A stretch of 64,000 bases of DNA from Marinobacter flavimaris. Its GTDB lineage: Bacteria; Pseudomonadota; Gammaproteobacteria; Pseudomonadales; Oleiphilaceae. Where the stretch lies: NCBI RefSeq assembly GCF_002933295.1, contig NZ_PSSW01000001.1:704253-768252 (forward strand). The letters run 5' to 3'. Of this stretch, positions 57,385 to 64,000 are shown in pieces. Below the pieces are notes generated by a model that searched no databases, was not told the DNA's origin, and saw nothing but the letters and a program-made list of their open reading frames with translations. The position numbers and the translations under genes were made by a program. Each line of letters opens with the position of its first letter. Position 1 is the stretch's first letter.

Positions 57385-57415
57385 TGGGGTCAGATGACCG
57401 TGTTATCTGACCCCA
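57385..57415. repeat. REP-like inverted repeat, copy 2
   Basis: TGGGGTCAGA (57385-57394) and TCTGACCCCA (57406-57415) form a perfect 10-bp stem with an 11-nt loop between prpB and prpC. No T-tract follows, so it is more like a REP/mRNA-stabilising hairpin than a terminator. Confidence 0.6.
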
Positions 57416-57447
57416 TTGTCCAAACAAGATAAAGATGGGAGACAACA

Positions 57448-58578
57448 ATGGCTGAAGCAAAACAACTGAGTGGCGCAGGCCTCCGTGGCCAGGTAGCTGG
57501 CGAAACGGCTCTGTGCACCGTCGGCAAAAGCGGCGCCGGCCTGACATACCGCGGCTACGACATCGCAGATCTGGCTGAAAAAGCCCAGTTTGAAGAAATC
57601 GCTTACCTTCTGCTTCGGGGCAAACTGCCGAATCGCCAAGAGCTGGATGCCTATACCAAAAAACTCCAGAGCCTGCGTGGCCTGCCGGCTGCCCTGAAAA
57701 CCGTGCTTGAGCAGATCCCCAAAGACGCGCACCCGATGGACGTGATGCGTACCGGCTGCTCCATGCTGGGTAACCTGGAAACCGAAGAAGATTTCAGCGA
57801 GCAGGACGACAAGATCGACCGTATGCTGGCGGTGTTCCCGTCCATTATCACCTACTGGTATCGCTTCGCCCACGAAGGCGTTCGGATCGAAACCGAGAGC
57901 GACGTGGATTCCATCGGCGGCCATTTCCTGGAGCTGCTTCACGGCAAGAAGCCCAGCGAACTGCACGAGCGCGTGATGAACGTCTCTCTGATCCTGTACG
58001 CAGAGCACGAGTTCAACGCCTCCACGTTCACCGCCCGCGTGTGTGCCTCCACACTTTCTGACATTCACAGCTGTGTGACCGGTGCGATCGGTTCACTGCG
58101 CGGTCCTCTGCACGGCGGTGCCAACGAGGCCGCCATGGCGCTGATCCAGAAGTTCAAGACCCCGGAAGAGGCCGAAGAAGGCCTGATGGGCATGCTTGAG
58201 CGGAAAGAAAAGATCATGGGCTTCGGTCACGCGATTTATAAGGAGTCCGACCCGCGGAACGCCATCATCAAGCAGTGGTCCAAGAAGCTGGCGGAAGAAG
58301 TGGGCGATACCGTGCTGTATCCGGTATCCGAGCGCTGTGAAGCGGTTATGTGGCGCGAGAAGAAACTGTTCTGTAACGCGGACTTCTTCCACGCATCCGC
58401 CTACCACTTCATGGGCATTCCAACCGAATTGTTCACCCCAATCTTCGTGATGTCCCGGGTATCCGGCTGGACCGCCCACGTGAAAGAACAGCGTGAGAAC
58501 AACCGCATCATTCGCCCAAGCGCCGATTACACCGGCCCGGCGGATGCCAAGTGGGTTCCGATTGAGGAGCGGCCATGA
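57448..58578 (+). CDS. prpC: 2-methylcitrate synthase
   Basis: Condenses propionyl-CoA with oxaloacetate to 2-methylcitrate. The 376-residue citrate-synthase-fold protein carries the active-site His in MGFGHAIYKESDPR, a second His in GPLHGGANEAAM, and the Asp in TAHVKEQRENNR's neighbourhood. Length and AKQLSGAGLRGQVAGETALCTV resemble PrpC rather than GltA, which is longer and NADH-regulated. Its stop overlaps the acnD start (ATGA). Confidence 0.95.
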   Translation: MAEAKQLSGAGLRGQVAGETALCTVGKSGAGLTYRGYDIADLAEKAQFEEIAYLLLRGKLPNRQELDAYTKKLQSLRGLPAALKTVLEQIPKDAHPMDVMRTGCSMLGNLETEEDFSEQDDKIDRMLAVFPSIITYWYRFAHEGVRIETESDVDSIGGHFLELLHGKKPSELHERVMNVSLILYAEHEFNASTFTARVCASTLSDIHSCVTGAIGSLRGPLHGGANEAAMALIQKFKTPEEAEEGLMGMLERKEKIMGFGHAIYKESDPRNAIIKQWSKKLAEEVGDTVLYPVSERCEAVMWREKKLFCNADFFHASAYHFMGIPTELFTPIFVMSRVSGWTAHVKEQRENNRIIRPSADYTGPADAKWVPIEERP

Positions 58579-61172
58579 ACACTGAATACCGCAAGAGTCT
58601 GCCAGGTACCGACCTGGACTATTTCGATACTCGCCAGGCCGTTGAAGACATCCAGGCCGGCGCGTACGACAAGCTCCCGTACACCTCCAAGATCCTGGCT
58701 GAGCAACTGGTTCGCCGGTGCGATCCTGAGGTGCTGACGGATTCCCTGAAACAGCTGATCGAACGCAAGCGCGACCTGGATTTCCCCTGGTATCCGGCCC
58801 GCGTGGTATGCCACGACATTCTTGGCCAGACCGCTCTGGTGGATCTCGCAGGTTTGCGTGACGCCATTGCCGAGAAGGGCGGTGACCCCGCCAAGGTCAA
58901 TCCTGTGGTTCCGACCCAGCTGATCGTGGATCACTCGTTGGCCGTGGAGCACGCCGGCTTCGAGAAGGACGCGTTCGAGAAGAACCGTGAGATTGAAGAC
59001 CGTCGAAACGATGACCGTTTCCACTTCATCAACTGGACCAAGACCGCGTTCAAAAACGTGGACGTGATCCCTCCCGGCAACGGCATCATGCACCAGATCA
59101 ACCTGGAGAAGATGTCTCCGGTGGTACAGAACCGCGATGGCGTAGCCTTCCCGGATACCTGTGTCGGTACCGACAGTCACACCCCGATGGTTGATGCCCT
59201 GGGCGTTATTTCCGTGGGTGTGGGTGGTCTGGAAGCCGAGAGCGTTATGCTGGGGCGTGCCTCCATGATGCGCCTGCCGGATATCGTTGGTGTAGAGCTG
59301 ACTGGCAAACTTCAGCCCGGCATCACCAGTACCGACATGGTACTGGCCATCACCGAGTTCCTGCGCAAGGAGAAAGTGGTCGGCGCATACCTGGAGTTCT
59401 ATGGTGAGGGCGCAGACAGCCTCAGCGTGGGCGACCGTGCCACCATCTCCAACATGACTCCGGAGTATGGCGCCACCGCAGCGATGTTCTACATCGACGG
59501 TCAGACCATCGACTACCTGAAGCTGACCGGCCGCGAGGACGATCAGGTGGCCCTGGTCGAGAAATTCGCCAAGGAAACGGGTCTCTGGGCCGACAGCATG
59601 AAAAACGCGGAATACGAGCGCGTGCTGAAGTTTGACCTGTCCAAAGTCACTCGCACACTGGCAGGCCCCTCCAACCCTCACGCACACCTGCCTACCTCCG
59701 AGCTGGCAGCGCGTGGCATTGCCGGTGAATGGGAACAGGAAGAGGGCAAAATGCCGGATGGCGCCTGCATCATCGCCGCCATCACCAGCTGTACGAATAC
59801 CAGTAACCCCCGCAACATGGTGGCTGCAGGCTTGATTGCCCGCAACGCCAACAAGCTGGGCCTGACCCGGAAGCCCTGGGTGAAAACTTCCCTGGCGCCG
59901 GGCTCCAAAACCGTCAAGATGTACCTGGAAGAGGCCAAACTCCTGCCTGAGCTGGAGCAGCTCGGTTTTGGCGTGGTGGCTTTTGCCTGCACGACCTGTA
60001 ACGGCATGAGTGGCGCCCTGGATCCGAAGATCGCGCAGGAAATTATGGATCGCGACCTGTTCTCCACTGCCGTGCTCTCCGGTAACCGGAATTTCGACGG
60101 CCGGATTCACCCATACGCCAAGCAGGCATTCCTGGCGTCGCCGCCGCTGGTGGTTGCCTATGCGATTGCAGGCACCATCCGTTTCGATATCGAGAAAGAC
60201 GCCCTGGGCTACGATCAAGACGGCAACCCCGTCACCCTGAAGGACATCTGGCCGGACGATGCGGAAATCGATGCCATCGTGAAATCCAGCGTGAAGCCGG
60301 AGCAGTTCCGCAGCACCTATATCCCGATGTTCGACATTACCCGGGATGCCCAGGCCAACACCAACCCGCTGTACGAGTGGCGCCCCCAGAGCACCTACAT
60401 CCGTCGCCCACCTTACTGGGAAGGTGGCATGGTAGGTGAGAAAACCCTCAAGGGCATGCGTCCGCTGGCGGTGTTGCCGGACAACATCACCACCGACCAC
60501 CTGTCGCCCTCAAACGCGATCATGATGAACAGTGCCGCTGGTGAGTACCTGCACAAGATGGGCGTGCCGGAGGAAGACTTTAACTCCTACGCCACCCACC
60601 GCGGTGATCACCTGACAGCCCAGCGCGCTACGTTTGCCAACCCCAAACTTTTCAACGAAATGGTTCGGGATGAAAACGGCAACGTGAAGCAGGGCTCCCT
60701 GGCCCGCATCGAGCCGGAAGGCAAAGTGGTCCGCATGTGGGAAGCCATCGAAACCTACATGGAGCGCAAGCAGCCGCTGATCATCATCGCCGGTGCCGAC
60801 TACGGTCAGGGCTCGTCCCGTGACTGGGCCGCCAAAGGCGTCGCGCTGGCAGGCGTAGAAGCCATCGTGGCCGAAGGCTTCGAGCGGATTCACCGCACCA
60901 ACCTGATCGGTATGGGCGTGATGCCCCTGCAGTTCGAGGACGGCACCACTCGCAAGACCCTTGGCATCGACGGCACCGAAACCTACGACGTGGAGGGCAC
61001 CCCTGCGCCTCGCGCAGAGCTCACGCTGGTCATTCATCGGAAGAACGGCAGCACCGAGCGCATTCCGGTCGTCTGCCGCCTGGACACCGCTGAAGAAGTG
61101 TCTATCTACAGCGCTGGTGGGGTGTTGCAGCGGTTTGCCGAGGATTTCCTGCAATCGGAAGGTGCGGCATGA
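58575..61172 (+). CDS. acnD: 2-methylcitrate dehydratase, Fe/S-dependent (AcnD)
   Basis: Converts 2-methylcitrate toward methylaconitate in partnership with PrpF. The 865-residue aconitase-fold protein has [4Fe-4S] ligands in ITSCTNTSNPRNM and ACTTCNGMSG, the active-site VCTDSHTPMVD segment (here VGTDSHTPMVDALG), and the swivel domain with ADYGQGSSRDWAAKG. It overlaps prpC upstream and prpF downstream. Length matches AcnD. Confidence 0.96.
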   Translation: MNTEYRKSLPGTDLDYFDTRQAVEDIQAGAYDKLPYTSKILAEQLVRRCDPEVLTDSLKQLIERKRDLDFPWYPARVVCHDILGQTALVDLAGLRDAIAEKGGDPAKVNPVVPTQLIVDHSLAVEHAGFEKDAFEKNREIEDRRNDDRFHFINWTKTAFKNVDVIPPGNGIMHQINLEKMSPVVQNRDGVAFPDTCVGTDSHTPMVDALGVISVGVGGLEAESVMLGRASMMRLPDIVGVELTGKLQPGITSTDMVLAITEFLRKEKVVGAYLEFYGEGADSLSVGDRATISNMTPEYGATAAMFYIDGQTIDYLKLTGREDDQVALVEKFAKETGLWADSMKNAEYERVLKFDLSKVTRTLAGPSNPHAHLPTSELAARGIAGEWEQEEGKMPDGACIIAAITSCTNTSNPRNMVAAGLIARNANKLGLTRKPWVKTSLAPGSKTVKMYLEEAKLLPELEQLGFGVVAFACTTCNGMSGALDPKIAQEIMDRDLFSTAVLSGNRNFDGRIHPYAKQAFLASPPLVVAYAIAGTIRFDIEKDALGYDQDGNPVTLKDIWPDDAEIDAIVKSSVKPEQFRSTYIPMFDITRDAQANTNPLYEWRPQSTYIRRPPYWEGGMVGEKTLKGMRPLAVLPDNITTDHLSPSNAIMMNSAAGEYLHKMGVPEEDFNSYATHRGDHLTAQRATFANPKLFNEMVRDENGNVKQGSLARIEPEGKVVRMWEAIETYMERKQPLIIIAGADYGQGSSRDWAAKGVALAGVEAIVAEGFERIHRTNLIGMGVMPLQFEDGTTRKTLGIDGTETYDVEGTPAPRAELTLVIHRKNGSTERIPVVCRLDTAEEVSIYSAGGVLQRFAEDFLQSEGAA

Positions 61173-62347
61173 CACACAAGCCACAAATAAAGATCCCCGC
61201 CACGTACATGCGTGGCGGCACCAGCAAAGGCGTGTTCTTCCGGCTGAAGGATTTGCCGGAAGCCTGCCAGAGCCCGGGCGAAGCCCGGGACAAATTGTTG
61301 TTGCGGGTGATCGGCAGCCCCGACCCCTACCAGAAGCAAATCGACGGCATGGGCGGTGCTACCTCCAGCACCAGCAAGACTGTGATCCTGGCAGAACCCA
61401 CCCAGCCGGATCACGACGTCGACTACCTGTTCGGCCAGGTCTCCATCGACAAGCCCTTTGTGGACTGGAGCGGTAACTGCGGCAACCTCACTGCCGCCGT
61501 AGGCGCTTTCGCCATCAACGGCGGCTTTGTGGCCAAAGACTGTATTCCGGAAAATGGCACCTGCACCGTGCGCATCTGGCAGGCCAACATCAAGAAAACA
61601 ATCGTTGCCCACGTGCCCATCACCAACGGTGAAGTGCAGGAAACCGGCGATTTTGAGCTCGACGGCGTGACCTTCCCGGCCGCTGAAGTGCAGGTGGAAT
61701 TCATGGACCCGGCTGATGGCGAAGGCTCCATGTTCCCCACCGGCAACCTGGTGGACGACCTGGAAGTGCCTGGCGTAGGCACCTTTAAAGCCACCATGAT
61801 CAATGCCGGCATCCCCACCATCTTCGTGAACGCCGAGGACATCGGATACAAAGGCACCGAGCTGCAGGACGACATCAACTCCGATCCCGCGGCCCTGGCG
61901 ATGTTCGAAACCATCCGGGCCTACGGCGCGGTAAAAATGGGGCTGATCCAGAACATTGAAGAAGCCGTCAATCGACAGCACACCCCGAAAGTGGCCTTTG
62001 TGGCGAAGCCTTCGGATTACGTTTCTTCAAGCGGCAAGAACATCGGGGCAGGGGATGTGGATGTCCTGGTCCGAGCTCTGTCCATGGGCAAGCTCCACCA
62101 CGCCATGATGGGCACCGCGGCGGTGGCCATTGCCACGGCGTCGGCCGTTCCCGGAACCCTCGTAAACCTCGCTGCTGGCGGTGGCGACCGTACCCATGTG
62201 ACCTTTGGTCACCCATCAGGCACTTTACGTGTGGGGGCAGAAGCGAAGGAAGTGGATGGTCAGTGGACCGCAACCAAAGCCATTATGAGCCGTAGTGCGC
62301 GGGTCTTGATGGAAGGTTGGGTGAGGGTTCCTGGCGATAGCATTTGA
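61169..62347 (+). CDS. prpF: 2-methylaconitate cis-trans isomerase PrpF
   Basis: 392 residues of the PrpF family, related to diaminopimelate epimerase. It begins [20 protein letters not shown], with the [13 protein letters not shown] and [18 protein letters not shown] segments; the Cys in SGNCGN is a likely catalytic base. It isomerises the AcnD product so that it can enter the cycle. The start overlaps the acnD stop (ATGA), indicating coupling. prpD follows 34 bp later. Confidence 0.95.
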   Translation: MTHKPQIKIPATYMRGGTSKGVFFRLKDLPEACQSPGEARDKLLLRVIGSPDPYQKQIDGMGGATSSTSKTVILAEPTQPDHDVDYLFGQVSIDKPFVDWSGNCGNLTAAVGAFAINGGFVAKDCIPENGTCTVRIWQANIKKTIVAHVPITNGEVQETGDFELDGVTFPAAEVQVEFMDPADGEGSMFPTGNLVDDLEVPGVGTFKATMINAGIPTIFVNAEDIGYKGTELQDDINSDPAALAMFETIRAYGAVKMGLIQNIEEAVNRQHTPKVAFVAKPSDYVSSSGKNIGAGDVDVLVRALSMGKLHHAMMGTAAVAIATASAVPGTLVNLAAGGGDRTHVTFGHPSGTLRVGAEAKEVDGQWTATKAIMSRSARVLMEGWVRVPGDSI

Positions 62348-62381
62348 CGGAAACTATAGTGGAGGCAAGGAGGCTTCCCCT

Positions 62382-63866
62382 ATGTCTGCAACATTCGATC
62401 TCAATGAACGTCCTGATTATGACGAAGTCCTTCAGAAAATCGCGGATTACGTTCTTACCTATGAAATAACCAGCGAAGAAGCCTGGAATATCGCCCGATA
62501 TTGTCTGATGGATACACTCGGTTGTGGTCTTCTGGCTCTGCGCTTTCCCGAATGCACCAAACATCTTGGTCCAATCGTCGAAGGCACCATTGTTCCGCAC
62601 GGTGCCCGTGTGCCCGGAACGCCTTACCGGCTGGACCCCGTAAAGGCTGCGTGGGACATTGGTTGCATCGTTCGCTGGCTGGACTACAACGACACATGGC
62701 TGGCGGCTGAATGGGGGCATCCATCGGACAATCTGGGTGCCATACTGGCTGTTGCAGACCACCTTTCGCAGAAACGGGTTGCTGAAGGCAAAGAGCCGTT
62801 AACAATGCGAACCGTTCTGGAAGCCATTATCATGGCTCATGAGATCCAAGGCGTCCTGGCCCTCGAAAACTCTTTTAATCGCGTTGGGCTGGACCATGTG
62901 GTGCTTGTTAAAGTGGCCTCAACGGCGGTGGCCTCCCGATTAATGGGCGCGGATCGTGATCAGCTGCTTTCGGCACTGTCCCATGCCTGGGTAGACGGGC
63001 AATCCCTCAGGACTTACCGCCATGCTCCCAACGCTGGCTCCCGGAAGTCCTGGGCAGCGGGTGACGCCACATCACGGGCGGTCCGGTTGGCGGATATTGC
63101 AATGCGAGGTGAAATGGGCGTTCCGGGAGTGTTGACAGCGCCCCAATGGGGCTTTTATGACGTTCTGTTTAGTAAAACCAATAAAGATCAGAAGCTCAAA
63201 CCCGAGGATAAACGCCAATTCTCGCTCCCACAGGAATTCGGTTCCTACGTAATGGAAAACATCCTTTTCAAAATCTCCTTCCCTGCCGAATTCCATGCTC
63301 AAACTGCGGCAGAAGCGGCTGTTATCTTGCATCCGGAAGTTAAAGACCGACTGAACGAGATAAATAAGATCGTGATCACCACTCATGAATCTGCGATCCG
63401 GATCATTTCCAAGGTCGGGAAGCTGGCAAACGCCGCAGATCGTGATCATTGCCTGCAATATATGGCTGCCGTTCCGCTTGCCTTTGGTAGCCTCACCGCG
63501 GAGCATTATGAAGACAGTTTCCACCGGGCTAATCCGATAATTGATGAACTTCGGGATAAAATGGAAGTTGTGGAGGACGAGCGGTATACCCGGGAATATC
63601 TGGAACCGGAAAAGCGCTCCATCGCCAATGCGATTCAGGTGTTTTTCAATGATGGTTCGAACACGGACAAGATTGCGGTCGAGTATCCGATAGGTCATCG
63701 TCGTCGTCGGAAGGAAGGTATGCCGCTTCTGGAAGAAAAGTTCGTTGCTAACCTTGCAACCCGCTTCCCCGCAAGGCGATGTAGCGCTATCTTCAATCTA
63801 TGCAAGGAGCAGAAAACCCTGGAGAATACCGCGATTCAGGGGTTTGTGGAGTTGTTTGTCATCTGA
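62382..63866 (+). CDS. prpD: 2-methylcitrate dehydratase PrpD
   Basis: 494 residues of the MmgE/PrpD family, cofactor-independent dehydration of 2-methylcitrate: [54 protein letters not shown], and ending [14 protein letters not shown]...FVELFVI. It is present together with the AcnD/PrpF pair, so the dehydration step is duplicated. Hand-counted 60-bp samples give 25 and 28 GC (42-47 per cent), well below acnD/prpF samples near 60 per cent, which suggests a separate origin. The carB start follows after 10 bp. Confidence 0.94.
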   Translation: MSATFDLNERPDYDEVLQKIADYVLTYEITSEEAWNIARYCLMDTLGCGLLALRFPECTKHLGPIVEGTIVPHGARVPGTPYRLDPVKAAWDIGCIVRWLDYNDTWLAAEWGHPSDNLGAILAVADHLSQKRVAEGKEPLTMRTVLEAIIMAHEIQGVLALENSFNRVGLDHVVLVKVASTAVASRLMGADRDQLLSALSHAWVDGQSLRTYRHAPNAGSRKSWAAGDATSRAVRLADIAMRGEMGVPGVLTAPQWGFYDVLFSKTNKDQKLKPEDKRQFSLPQEFGSYVMENILFKISFPAEFHAQTAAEAAVILHPEVKDRLNEINKIVITTHESAIRIISKVGKLANAADRDHCLQYMAAVPLAFGSLTAEHYEDSFHRANPIIDELRDKMEVVEDERYTREYLEPEKRSIANAIQVFFNDGSNTDKIAVEYPIGHRRRRKEGMPLLEEKFVANLATRFPARRCSAIFNLCKEQKTLENTAIQGFVELFVI

Positions 63867-63876
63867 GTAGGGAAGC

Positions 63877-64000
63877 GTGCCAAAACGTACCGACATCCAA
63901 AGCATCCTGATCCTGGGCGCCGGCCCCATCGTGATCGGGCAGGCGTGCGAGTTTGATTACTCCGGAGCCCAGGCCTGCAAGGCGCTGCGCGAAGAGGGTT
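63877..64000 (+). CDS. carB: Carbamoyl-phosphate synthase large subunit, 5' end only
   Basis: Only 41 codons are visible before the window ends: [20 protein letters not shown], then the [20 protein letters not shown] segment, the unmistakable start of CarB, whose full length is about 1070 residues. The start is GTG at 63877 with AGGGA upstream, 10 bp after prpD. CarB makes carbamoyl phosphate for arginine and pyrimidines with CarA. No carA precedes it here, which is unusual. Whether the gene is intact cannot be judged. Confidence 0.88.
   Translation, partial: MPKRTDIQSILILGAGPIVIGQACEFDYSGAQACKALREEG

Noticed and set aside
58527..60500. A 657-codon open frame opposite acnD
   Set aside because: Shadow of a complete aconitase-family gene with coupled overlaps on both sides.

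Overview
The window looks like the chromosome of a marine gammaproteobacterium close to Marinobacter. The protein sequences and gene order fit: guaB-guaA-tadA, aspS-yebC-ruvCAB-ybgC-tolQRAB-pal-cpoB-tRNA-Lys-nadA, and a gntR-prpB-prpC-acnD-prpF-prpD methylcitrate locus. No taxonomic search could be run, so this is an inference from recognisable proteins. Genes are dense, with many GTG/TTG starts and short overlaps. Core genes are GC-rich.

Layout. 1-7.2 kb: 5' part of xseA (minus), guaB, guaA, tadA, galE, ugd and a HIT protein. 7.2-18.4 kb: a FabR-type repressor (minus), then aspS, yebC, the ruvCAB resolvasome, ybgC and the complete tol-pal operon. 18.4-28.6 kb: two identical tRNA-Lys genes, nadA, bepA (minus), tusA, a PerM-type permease, bcp (minus), dapA, bamC, purC, an outer-membrane beta-barrel, a UDP-glucuronate epimerase and a lipocalin.

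28.7-42.2 kb: a 13.4-kb genomic island bounded by a perfect 45-bp direct repeat of the 3' part of tRNA-Val(GAC), with the intact tRNA at the right end. It carries no integrase or transposase. Its whole content reads as one regulon. A histidine kinase, a sigma54 response regulator and a periplasmic binding protein form one overlapping operon. Downstream on the same strand lie a paralogous binding protein, a branched-chain-type ABC transporter, an iron alcohol dehydrogenase, a succinate-semialdehyde-type dehydrogenase, a thioesterase and a small exporter. Between the two blocks are a -24/-12 promoter and two perfect 19-bp palindromes, the expected activator sites. The proposed circuit is periplasmic sensing of a small alcohol, hydroxyacid or similar compound, sigma54 activation, import and oxidation.

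42.2-47.1 kb: an EamA transporter, a secreted lipase and a membrane-anchored partner of unknown function, and a YceI/CDP-alcohol phosphatidyltransferase pair, all minus strand. 47.3-52.4 kb: an uncharacterised pathway. It comprises a BchC-like MDR oxidoreductase, a 6-pyruvoyltetrahydropterin-synthase homologue whose catalytic residues are replaced, a glycosyltransferase-methyltransferase fusion, a UPF0104 membrane protein and a convergent RibD-type reductase. With the divergent CDP-alcohol transferase/YceI pair it may make an undescribed envelope lipid or pterin-like product. 52.5-55.7 kb: a small acidic protein, galU (minus) and an orphan Tat-exported OpgD.

55.7-64 kb: the methylcitrate (propionate) operon led by a GntR/FCD regulator with three TTGTNNACAA operators. 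prpD at the end is compositionally AT-richer than its neighbours and is followed after only 10 bp by the start of carB, cut by the window edge. galU, ugd, galE and the UDP-glucuronate epimerase, scattered in four places, together supply UDP-Glc, UDP-GlcA, UDP-Gal and UDP-GalA.
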